Source: a virus | IMG/VR virus record: IMGVR_UViG_3300047357_000164 | Span: 1-23,800 of that record | Strand: one strand, 5' to 3' | Length of the DNA: 23,800 nt | Shown here: piece after piece, positions 8,662 through 15,203 of the stretch | How positions within the stretch are numbered: the stretch's first letter is position 1 | How the letters are laid out: the number at the start of each line of letters is the position of its first letter | The notes under the pieces: generated by a model | Told to the model about the DNA's origin: nothing | Databases searched by the model: none | Seen by the model: the letters and a program-made list of their open reading frames with translations, nothing else | Translations under genes and position numbers: made by a program

Positions 8662-11600
8662 ATCTTCTACTCCTCGGTATAAACATCGATTCAAATTCTG
8701 CAGCTAATAGCTTAACTGGCAAGGCTGAATCGCTCTTTACTTCAATTGTTACTTCGTTTGGTTGTGCTTGTACTGCAAATCTAAAGTGTCCGTCTTGTGG
8801 TTTAAACTCATTCAACGATAGGTTAGCTCCTACTATGTCAGGATTAAACACATACTTGTAAGTGTCTCTGTATAGAGGAGTTACTTCTACTGTAAAGTGT
8901 CCTGTGTCTGCATAGTTCAAGCTACCGTTCCGTATTGTTTGGAAGGTGTAATCAGAAGCAGATCGTCCTCCTCTTTCAGTAGGTTGCTTGAGTGATTGAT
9001 TGGAGAACCTGTACAACATATTGTACGGCTTACCTATAAAGAAGTACTTGTCGTTGTTATAGAAGTTACCACTAGACCATATAGTAGCAAAGTTAACATC
9101 AGAGTTAACAGTCCATTTATCACTTGTAGCAGGACTATCAGAATCAGAAGCAGTATGAGTCTCTACACATTTATAGATAACACCTTTACTGTAAGCAGTA
9201 GCAGCTGTCCAATCAGGAGTACCGTCAGGAACCTCTGTTACTTCTCTCCAGTTACTCGCAACAAAGTCAGAGCCTGAAGTATGAGCTGTTACACAGTAGT
9301 AGAGTTTACCGTCATAAGATACATAATCACCGCTTCCATCATCAGCATAACTAGCTAAAGTACCTGTAACACTGATAGAACTAGAACTAGCTATACTCAC
9401 CGCTCTCTCTGTTCCTATCTTTGTATATAGTTCTAATCCTGTCGTGTCGTAAGGTATACCGCTAATGGTAGTCTTCTTAGTAGTAGGATTATATAACGAT
9501 ACGGTAACATCTTCTCCGTCCACTCTGCTATCAAGATATAAACTATAATCTAAACCAGTGTCCTTTAATCCGTCCTCTAAGGTTAACGATTCAAGGTGTA
9601 GTCCTTCTGTATCAGATGTAAGCATAAACAACTTACTGTCTATAAAGTCACACCCTACGATGTCACGCTCAAAAGTAAACTTCATCCAAGCACTCTGTAT
9701 CTTCTCCTTGTTACTCCAGAAGTACTTATATACAAACAGAGTCTTCAGATCATCATCAGTAGTTATAACAAGTGTATTCTCAGTAGGACTACCTACGATA
9801 CGAGTAGCTTTCTTACTGATGTACTTAGGTATCTGTTGAGTAATCTCTTCAGCGTTGAATGTCTCAGTGTTGTTATCGACAAAGTATTCATACACACCTT
9901 CGTAATCATTCCGTTGAAAGGTGAAGTATATATAGTTACCTACTGCTAATGGATTGATACTGTCTGATATATCGTACTCAGTAACAGGAGATATAGCTAC
10001 CGTCTTAGGACTTAGTATATCTGCACCTCTCAACACAAACTGTGACTGCTTACTGAATAACATCAGCTTCTCTTGGAACGGTATAGCGTGTTGTAGTACT
10101 GCTACTTTTGTGTGACTGAGTCCTACATCTATAGGTGCACTGTCTAACAACTGTTGAGTAGTAGTACGGAAGAAGTTAAAGTAAGCATCTGCTTCACTAA
10201 AGATAACAGCGTTGTTAGTCAGGAATCCTAGACGGTTCTTAAAGAAGAAGATGTCATTGATCGTCTGTCCAACAAAAGAAGGGAAAGGATTAGTGAATTC
10301 GTCACCTGCTTGTCGTGATACATAACCTGCTAAACCGTTATTGTATCTCTTATCAACTTCCCAATCAGGTGCTGTAGTAAACTTAGTAGTAGGTATCCAA
10401 TACTCTTCCCAATCTGCTCCTGTTCCAGGCTCTGTAGCAGCAGTTGAAACGTGTTCTTCTACTAAGTTATAAACCGTACCGTTATTTTCTACTGTCCCTA
10501 CTAATTCGTTGGGAGTCTGTACTAAAAATTTATTAACACTACCATCCCCGTTGAACTTAGGAACAATAGTAACAGGCATAGTCTTGTTGTTTAAAGTAGT
10601 ATCTATGCCTTCCAGTTCAGCAGCTGCTCTTATATCTGTTCCCCAACCCACCGTCTCTATCCAACTACCTTCTCCGTACTCTTCTTTATCTTTTGATTCA
10701 AAGCGTACATAGTAATCGTCTTGGGCTATATCAGCATCACCACGAACTTTCACACGGAAACCACTAAAGCACCGCTTAGGTAAGTCCACGATACTGTCTA
10801 CTTCTTTATAAGCTACACCTAAACCTTGATTAGCTAAACCGTCTTCGGTCCTTATCGTAAAGTCTTGGTCTCCCTCAATCTTAATAACAGCTCCTTCTCT
10901 TTTTACTGTATAATTAGTAGCTAAGAAACTGTTAGTAAAAGTCGGCATAGTACCGTGAGCACCTGAAGTAGTGAAGTTACTCTTATAAGATTCAGTATAC
11001 GACACTCCTTTATTACGAGCACGAGATGGCCATTGATAATGATAGAATACTAAATGCCTTGTTATCGTCAGCTTTAAAGTGTCGTTCGCTAAAGCGTTGT
11101 CATAACCTGTTCCGTGATGTGTTAACTCGCTGGAGCCAACAATTCCGTTCTTAAAAACAACCGTACCCTTCGCTCCAAAACCTATCTGATCTCCGTATGT
11201 TTGCGTTACAGAATCGTAAGAATCGTACTGATCTATAGAAAACTCATACTGAACGTTAACATATCCTTCTTTATAAGCAGGTAACTCTGTTCTTCCGCTG
11301 TCGTATTCCCAAGGTGTAGCACCTCCTGGACTAGTTAACAAAGCAGAGCTTATACGTTTGTCAGATGTTAGGTAAGTGCTTAAAACTGTCTGTAAAGCTT
11401 CTGCTATGTATTCAGTGTCAGCGTGTAAACCATTGCCTGAGCCTAGCGATTTATACGTGTGGCCGTCGTTGTGCGGAGAAGCGTCGTCGATTACTTTCCC
11501 GTCTAAATATATATCGTAATGCTTCTCGTAATCACCTAGCTTAACAAAGACTAACGCTTCGTACTTACCTTCGTCGTTTACTATTGTCTTACTCTTCAGA

Positions 11601-12028
11601 TCAGGAGAGTTACTTATTTCAACTTGCTTACTCTTATTAACAAGAAAGGTATAGTCAGCTACCGTCAAAGCTCTTACTTCTTTAATCGGTTCTGTTATAC
11701 TGCTTAGGTAAGTCTGAGCAATAGAAGTAGTAACAACAGGAATAGAAGTACCTAGTGATAAATTGTAAGCACTGACGCTACCACCTAACGATACATTGAT
11801 AACGTACTTGTTCTTCTCGTCCCGTTTAACAAAGTGAGTGAATAGATTAGTAGGCTGACTACTGTCTACATTCTTTAAGTAGCTAGTGTGTGGTCTCTTT
11901 ACCAAGCCTTCAACAACAGTAGCCCAAGCGTTTATCTGCTCGTCACACTGTCCAGGGTATCTTAGGTTATCGGGTTGTTGTGATACGCCCTGAGCTAAGT
12001 TGGGTACACTGTTAACTAACAGAGGCAT
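8651..12028 (-). CDS. Tail tubular protein B (tail nozzle), gp12-like, enlarged
   Basis: 1125 residues; T7 gp12 has 794. It forms the tapered nozzle of the short tail. The N-terminus (LVNSVPNLAQGVSQQPDNLR, then a C-x-x-x-x-N-A-W pattern) is the hallmark of this family. The core at about 585-700 holds another family stretch, FFFKNRLGFLTNNAVIFSEA followed by A-Y-F-N-F-F and the L-x-x-F-S-K-x-x-Q-F-V-L segment. The extra length is partly explained by three carbohydrate-binding-like modules, one near 510-545 and two in tandem near 890-975. The C-terminal domain (about 1000-1125) returns to family-like sequence (TERGGRSASDYTFQT). The start codon overlaps the stop of the gp11-like gene (TAATG), so the two nozzle/adaptor proteins are probably translationally coupled. 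The last 11 nt overlap the chosen gp13-like start. Confidence 0.95.
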   Translation of the reverse strand: MPLLVNSVPNLAQGVSQQPDNLRYPGQCDEQINAWATVVEGLVKRPHTSYLKNVDSSQPTNLFTHFVKRDEKNKYVINVSLGGSVSAYNLSLGTSIPVVTTSIAQTYLSSITEPIKEVRALTVADYTFLVNKSKQVEISNSPDLKSKTIVNDEGKYEALVFVKLGDYEKHYDIYLDGKVIDDASPHNDGHTYKSLGSGNGLHADTEYIAEALQTVLSTYLTSDKRISSALLTSPGGATPWEYDSGRTELPAYKEGYVNVQYEFSIDQYDSYDSVTQTYGDQIGFGAKGTVVFKNGIVGSSELTHHGTGYDNALANDTLKLTITRHLVFYHYQWPSRARNKGVSYTESYKSNFTTSGAHGTMPTFTNSFLATNYTVKREGAVIKIEGDQDFTIRTEDGLANQGLGVAYKEVDSIVDLPKRCFSGFRVKVRGDADIAQDDYYVRFESKDKEEYGEGSWIETVGWGTDIRAAAELEGIDTTLNNKTMPVTIVPKFNGDGSVNKFLVQTPNELVGTVENNGTVYNLVEEHVSTAATEPGTGADWEEYWIPTTKFTTAPDWEVDKRYNNGLAGYVSRQAGDEFTNPFPSFVGQTINDIFFFKNRLGFLTNNAVIFSEADAYFNFFRTTTQQLLDSAPIDVGLSHTKVAVLQHAIPFQEKLMLFSKQSQFVLRGADILSPKTVAISPVTEYDISDSINPLAVGNYIYFTFQRNDYEGVYEYFVDNNTETFNAEEITQQIPKYISKKATRIVGSPTENTLVITTDDDLKTLFVYKYFWSNKEKIQSAWMKFTFERDIVGCDFIDSKLFMLTSDTEGLHLESLTLEDGLKDTGLDYSLYLDSRVDGEDVTVSLYNPTTKKTTISGIPYDTTGLELYTKIGTERAVSIASSSSISVTGTLASYADDGSGDYVSYDGKLYYCVTAHTSGSDFVASNWREVTEVPDGTPDWTAATAYSKGVIYKCVETHTASDSDSPATSDKWTVNSDVNFATIWSSGNFYNNDKYFFIGKPYNMLYRFSNQSLKQPTERGGRSASDYTFQTIRNGSLNYADTGHFTVEVTPLYRDTYKYVFNPDIVGANLSLNEFKPQDGHFRFAVQAQPNEVTIEVKSDSALPVKLLAAEFESMFIPRSRRYGS
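9104..9361 (-). other. Tandem carbohydrate-binding-like modules B and C within tail tubular protein B
   Basis: Module B (residues about 898-929) holds G-K-L-Y-Y-C-V-T-A-H-T-S-G followed by S-N-W. Module C (about 940-973) holds A-Y-S-K-G-V-I-Y-K-C-V-E-T-H-T-A followed by D-K-W. Both show the aromatic-Cys-Val-x-x-His-Thr core of the CBM5/12 fold and are only about 15 residues apart. Binding specificity cannot be read from sequence. Confidence 0.65.
10394..10501 (-). other. Carbohydrate-binding-like module A within tail tubular protein B
   Basis: Residues about 510-545 read NNGTVYNLVEEHVS, then T-E-P-G-x-G and A-D-W-E-E-Y-W. The spacing G-x-x-Y......H-(V/T)-S.....P....W is that of the small CBM5/12 (chitin/cellulose-binding) fold seen in many secreted enzymes and phage tail proteins. 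The cysteine usual before the H-T-S is absent. Confidence 0.55.
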
Positions 12029-12606
12029 TATCTATCAAGTACTCGTAAGACGCTGTAGTTGTCGAAGATCGTTCTGTCGGCTGCTTCAGAGTCAGCGTCA
12101 ATAGCACGTGCTTTAGCTTCTATCTCATCACGAGTAGCGAAGCCTTCTATCTCACGACTACCTAAGAAACGAGCAGCAAATATACGTGCAGCTTTAACTG
12201 CTATATAATGTCTGAATTGTTCAGGTAGTTCTTCAAAGGGTAAATCAAAAGTAATGGAGGCTTTAACCTCCTTGGACCATACATCCGTGTGATTCTTGCG
12301 GTCGTATAATTTAGTACCGCGTTGCACAGGATCAGTGTCCGTATAAAGTTGTGGGTCAAGATCAACTCGTAACGTATTGTTAGGTAGTATAATCTTACTG
12401 TCGAAAGTGTTAGGAGTAAGAACGTATTCGTGTTCTGTATTGAAATGCCATCCTTCTGATTGTACGGCTCGACTCGTCTCGTCTAATGTATTCTCAGCTT
12501 GAACAACGGTAACTGGTACTGCTGTTCCTCCTAGTGAGTTGACGGGTGCTTCTCCGATGACGCTAATCATCGTGTTAACTGCATTGAGTTTAGTTGTCAG
12601 AGCCAT
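12028..12606 (-). CDS. Tail tubular protein A (gatekeeper/adaptor), gp11-like
   Basis: 192 residues, the same size as T7 gp11 (196). It forms the dodecameric ring linking the portal to the nozzle. The N-terminus (LNAVNTMISVIGEAPVNSLG) is the recognisable family signature, as in T7 (L-x-A-V-N-D-I-L-x-x-I-G-E-P-P-V). E-V/S-x-x-V-Q-S-E-G-W-H-F-N-T follows at about 44-58, and the C-terminal half holds the Y-I-A-V-K-A-A-R-I-F helix. The ATG has no Shine-Dalgarno: its upstream region is the U-rich tail of a terminator-like hairpin, so expression may be limited by read-through and weak initiation. Its stop overlaps the tail tubular B start by one base. Confidence 0.95.
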   Translation of the reverse strand: MALTTKLNAVNTMISVIGEAPVNSLGGTAVPVTVVQAENTLDETSRAVQSEGWHFNTEHEYVLTPNTFDSKIILPNNTLRVDLDPQLYTDTDPVQRGTKLYDRKNHTDVWSKEVKASITFDLPFEELPEQFRHYIAVKAARIFAARFLGSREIEGFATRDEIEAKARAIDADSEAADRTIFDNYSVLRVLDR

Positions 12607-12609
12607 AAT

Positions 12610-12665
12610 AAAAAGGAATCTCGGAGAAGGGAGCGGAACGAATCACAGACCTCCCAACACCGAGA
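12610..12665 (-). terminator. Rho-independent-like terminator between capsid and tail genes
   Basis: On the minus strand, TCTCGG (12665-12660) pairs with CCGAGA (12624-12619), and inside it GGGAG (12655-12651) pairs with CTCCC (12633-12629), with a 4x4 internal loop between the stems. The 3' arm is followed by TTCCTTTTTATT. This is exactly where T7 has T-phi (after gene 10, before gene 11), which lets the capsid message exceed the tail messages. Confidence 0.7.
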
Positions 12666-12674
12666 GAAAGTAGG

Positions 12675-13733
12675 TTAAGCTACTAGTTCGATAGCACACT
12701 CAGGACGGAGAACTCCGTGACCCATTGCGTACTTAGCGACAAACAATGTACCTTGACGCTCAATCTGATATTCAGACTCAGTAGCAAGATCAAGTAGTTT
12801 GACGGTTCCTACAGCAGCAGAGTGAGAAATGATTCCCAAGCTGTTACGGAAGTCTCCGTTGTATCCTACACCACCAGCACCAAACACGTCATTAGCAGAA
12901 GACCCGTCTCCAGTAGAAACAGCTGATAAGTCAGTTGATGGGATGTGGTTAGATTTAAGAATGCTGATTCCAGCGATCTGTGGTATTTGTCCTGAAGCAA
13001 GACTTCCTTGACCACCGATGTCAGAGTTAACAGCAGAAACAAGGCTGAAGCTATTAGAGCTGTCTGCACCTGTTACTAACTTGTAGTACTCTTGTGGACG
13101 AAGAACGCAGAAACGACCGTCACTAGGAACGTCATTCTCGTCAAGCTTCTGAGCAGCAGTAAAGAAAGCAGCAACAAGGTCAGCACCTGTAGTTGCAGCA
13201 ACTGTACCTGGCGTATCAGGAGCAGAGAAGTCGTTATTAGCTACGTCAAGCTGTCCACCTGAAACGCCTACTTGAGTCAAGTTAGCAGAATCACGAGCAG
13301 CTGCACAGAATACTTTAGCTAAAGCAGTATCGAAACGTTTAGCAAGAGCCTTACCCAACTCGTTAGCGTAGACGCTGCGGATGTCGTAGTGGTTCTTAAC
13401 GTCGTCGATGTTAGCTAAGAAAGTAGAAGCAACAAGCATCTTATCGATGGTGATGATCTTCTCAGTCTTAGCGATGTCGCTCAAGTAACTGTTACCTCCG
13501 TCAGCAATGTTCTCGCCTGGAGTGTGGTAGTTAGCCGAAGCAATACCCGTTACTGGGAACTGTGCGGACTTACCGTTTTCGATCGTTCTGATTGTATGTA
13601 GTGCCTTGAATACGTTGGACTCGTCGAATGTTTGCAGAATCTCTCCAGAAAATTTCTTGAGAAACAAAGCATCGTTGTCAGCTCCACCTTCAATAAGACC
13701 TACGCGACTTGGGGATGTATTTCCATTTGCCAT
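12675..13733 (-). CDS. Major capsid protein, gp10-like
   Basis: 352 residues; T7 gp10A has 345. It makes the icosahedral shell and is expected to have the HK97 fold. The N-terminus carries the family pattern D-A-L-F-L-K-K-F-S-G-E-(I/V)-L-x-x-F near residues 20-36, then T-I-x-x-G-K-S-A-Q-F-P-V near 50-62 and Y-H-T-P-G-E near 70. It is flanked by scaffold upstream and tail tubular A downstream. AGGAG lies 10 bases before the ATG and is preceded by a G-free leader, and a terminator follows the gene, all fitting high expression. I looked at the 3' end for a slippery run that would give a T7 10B-like frameshift product and saw none. Confidence 0.97.
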   Translation of the reverse strand: MANGNTSPSRVGLIEGGADNDALFLKKFSGEILQTFDESNVFKALHTIRTIENGKSAQFPVTGIASANYHTPGENIADGGNSYLSDIAKTEKIITIDKMLVASTFLANIDDVKNHYDIRSVYANELGKALAKRFDTALAKVFCAAARDSANLTQVGVSGGQLDVANNDFSAPDTPGTVAATTGADLVAAFFTAAQKLDENDVPSDGRFCVLRPQEYYKLVTGADSSNSFSLVSAVNSDIGGQGSLASGQIPQIAGISILKSNHIPSTDLSAVSTGDGSSANDVFGAGGVGYNGDFRNSLGIISHSAAVGTVKLLDLATESEYQIERQGTLFVAKYAMGHGVLRPECAIELVA

Positions 13734-13788
13734 AATATATAGTCTCCTATGTTTTTGTTGTTGATATAGTTAGTTGTTGGTTGGTTGA
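13734..13788 (-). promoter_or_regulatory. G-free, CAA-rich translational leader and ribosome binding site of the capsid gene
   Basis: On the minus strand, 13788 to 13748 contains no G for 41 bases apart from the edge of the Shine-Dalgarno and is rich in CAA and CCAA units. It ends in AGGAG (13748-13744), 10 bases before the capsid ATG. Such a sequence cannot fold on itself by G-C pairing and should leave the ribosome site open. Base content is seen directly; the role in strong translation is inferred. Confidence 0.6.
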
Positions 13789-13856
13789 CTCTTACTTCTT
13801 TCGTGCTCACAGGATTGTCTACCGCAGTAGGTCTAGGGACTAATTGTCGCAATCGT
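13789..13856 (-). other. Short non-coding stretch upstream of capsid leader
   Basis: This is the rest of the largest gap in the window. I see only a weak 4-bp hairpin (CTAC, loop TGCG, GTAG) and no clear sigma-70 or T7-type promoter. If a phage RNA polymerase promoter drives the capsid gene, this is the likeliest place for it, but I cannot point to it. Confidence 0.35.
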
Positions 13857-13982
13857 CTATAAATTATATATGTTACCGATTACTATAAGACCAATAAATA
13901 CACCAATTGTCAACACTAGTGCTTTCTCTCTAGTCTTTAAGCCACGGTATATCCGCAGTAATCGCTTAACTTGAAACTCCAT
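13857..13982 (-). CDS. 41-residue one-helix membrane protein, possible holin-like protein
   Basis: The small ATG frame overlaps the end of the preceding lipoprotein gene by 17 nt. Residues 1-20 are strongly basic (MEFQVKRLLRIYRGLKTREK), and residues 21-39 are a hydrophobic helix (ALVLTIGVFIGLIVIGNIY). By the positive-inside rule the N-terminus should stay in the cytoplasm. An AAGAAG stretch precedes the start, a weak ribosome site. I do not recognise the family. Size, topology and the position next to a spanin-like gene make a small holin or a partner of that protein possible, but a structural or unrelated membrane role is equally open. Confidence 0.6.
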   Translation of the reverse strand: MEFQVKRLLRIYRGLKTREKALVLTIGVFIGLIVIGNIYNL

Positions 13983-14403
13983 TCTTTGTCTTCTTGTGAA
14001 CGTACCTCGTATATATGATCGGTATGACATTCCATAAGACTACACCCACGAGGCATAGTTTTAGCAAGCCATAAATTTCTGTCAACATACCGTCAAAGAA
14101 GCCATCATCCATAGATTCGTCTAGCTGATTCTTAACAAGTTGCTGTACATCTCCCTCACTTAACGCCTTTACTTGATCCGTTAAATGTTTGTTTTCTTCC
14201 ACATATTTGGATACTTCTCCCACTCCCCATCCGAGGGCAGCACCACCAGCAGCAGCACCAGGACCACCAAGGCTACCAACAGCAGCACCACCTGTGGCTC
14301 CTAAAGCAGGATAGAATGAAGCCTTGGAACACCCGTTAAAGAAACTCCCGAAACTTAATAAAACGAGATAAAATAAAATACGGATGTGTCCAAGGCTTCT
14401 CAC
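13966..14403 (-). CDS. Predicted lipoprotein with C-terminal membrane helix; unimolecular-spanin-like architecture
   Basis: 145 residues, starting at GTG (14403); no in-frame ATG lies near the start and there is no clear Shine-Dalgarno. Residues 1-24 look like a lipoprotein signal: R2, H6 and R8, then ILFYLVLLSFGSFF and Cys25 after N-G, a non-standard lipobox. Residues 35-62 form a glycine/alanine-rich zipper, 64-93 a charged, probably coiled helix, and 112-131 a transmembrane helix (LLKLCLVGVVLWNVIPIIY) followed by a basic tail (R-Y-V-H-K-K-T-K). An outer-membrane lipid anchor plus an inner-membrane C-terminal helix is the layout of unimolecular spanins such as T1 gp11, which fuse the two membranes at lysis. 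The location between scaffold and capsid is unusual for a lysis gene; a head- or membrane-associated role is the alternative. Confidence 0.65.
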   Translation of the reverse strand: MRSLGHIRILFYLVLLSFGSFFNGCSKASFYPALGATGGAAVGSLGGPGAAAGGAALGWGVGEVSKYVEENKHLTDQVKALSEGDVQQLVKNQLDESMDDGFFDGMLTEIYGLLKLCLVGVVLWNVIPIIYTRYVHKKTKNGVSS

Positions 14404-14426
14404 ACATTATTAATATATAGAAAGTA

Positions 14427-15197
14427 CTAGAACTTACTCACTGAGAGTCGTCTGTCAACTTCATTATGATAAGCTTTATCGCCACTCTTATATCGAGGGT
14501 CTGCTTGAGCACGAGCTAACTCCTGCATAGATTGATAAGGCATTGTAGATGAACCACTTAGCCCTCCTTGTACAAGCTGTGGTTTAGAACCGTTAGCATT
14601 TTGAAACCTTGCGTATAATCCTTGGACTGCTAACTTAGCTTGTTGTACTGTGCCTGATGTAACGGCTTCATCGAAAGTGTCGATCTCTTCTTGCGGTAAT
14701 TGTTCGTTGGCCCATTCAGCCATAGCATCGTAGTCATTACCTGCCACTCCTTTGATCTGTGCTTCTTCTGTTTGCAGTAAAGCTTGTTGACCAGCAGCGT
14801 AACTATCGACGATGTCACGAGGCAATCCTATCCCTTCAAGTTTCTTATAAGTGTCTTCGGAAAGTTTACCATCATTAGCAAAGAACTCCTGACTAGCTTC
14901 AACAACAGCTTCGTTATAATTACTAACTTCTTCTGTGGACTCATCTTGTTGTTGTTCTTCTTGATTAACTTGTTGTTCAACTTCTTCAGGGTTATTAGCT
15001 CCGATCTTTGCTTCCAACTCGGTGTATGATTTAGCCATAGCTTCCGCTGATGCAAACTTTTCAGGTAACCACTCAGGACGCTCTTGTGTTTCCTCAACTT
15101 GTGACTCCTCTTGTTGAACTTCAACCGCTTCTTCAGCTTCGGGTTCGATCTCATTCGGTGCTTTATCGTTTATCTCTACTCGGTGTAATTCTGCCAT
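14427..15197 (-). CDS. Capsid assembly scaffolding protein, gp9-like
   Basis: 256 residues (T7 gp9, 307). Scaffolding protein guides capsid subunits into the procapsid and leaves before DNA packaging. The N-terminal third is very acidic and glutamine-rich. The segment RPEWLPEKFASAEAMAKSY at about 41-59, with T-E-L-E-A-K-I-G after it, is the conserved core seen in these proteins. Q/E-rich runs follow at 75-90, and the C-terminal 60 residues turn basic at the end (RRLSVSKF), as expected for the capsid-binding tail. It lies directly between portal and capsid genes apart from the two small membrane genes. GAGGAAT precedes the ATG. An alternate-frame lysine/leucine-rich reading within it is a by-product of its E/Q codons. 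Confidence 0.92.
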   Translation of the reverse strand: MAELHRVEINDKAPNEIEPEAEEAVEVQQEESQVEETQERPEWLPEKFASAEAMAKSYTELEAKIGANNPEEVEQQVNQEEQQQDESTEEVSNYNEAVVEASQEFFANDGKLSEDTYKKLEGIGLPRDIVDSYAAGQQALLQTEEAQIKGVAGNDYDAMAEWANEQLPQEEIDTFDEAVTSGTVQQAKLAVQGLYARFQNANGSKPQLVQGGLSGSSTMPYQSMQELARAQADPRYKSGDKAYHNEVDRRLSVSKF

Positions 15198-15203
15198 TGT
15201 ATG

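Noticed and set aside
8662-8694. Longer gp13-like start at a TTG (8694)
   Set aside because: The ATG at 8661 has GAGGAG at 8-base spacing and gives a product length close to T7 gp13; the TTG has neither.
8303-8707. Plus-strand frame of 134 codons
   Set aside because: It lies opposite the gp13-like gene, which has a good start, ribosome site and T7-like C-terminus; the antisense frame shows no recognisable pattern.
12675-12740. Possible frameshift extension of the capsid (10B-like)
   Set aside because: No slippery heptamer is visible near the stop, and the following sequence is a terminator hairpin. The small inverted repeat ACGGAG/CTCCGT here is inside the coding sequence and too short to claim a role.
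12866-13069. Minus-strand 67-codon frame inside the capsid gene
   Set aside because: The capsid frame is clearly coding; this frame has no family pattern and no start signal.
13734-14426. A shared CTATATATTA string before the capsid gene and before the lipoprotein gene as a phage promoter
   Set aside because: Only two AT-rich occurrences, at different distances from their genes, and no match to a known T7-type promoter core; chance is likely in AT-rich spacers.
14828-15154. Minus-strand lysine/leucine-rich frame of 108 codons inside the scaffold gene
   Set aside because: It is a shifted reading of the E/Q-rich scaffold codons; no ribosome site, and the scaffold frame has the conserved pattern.
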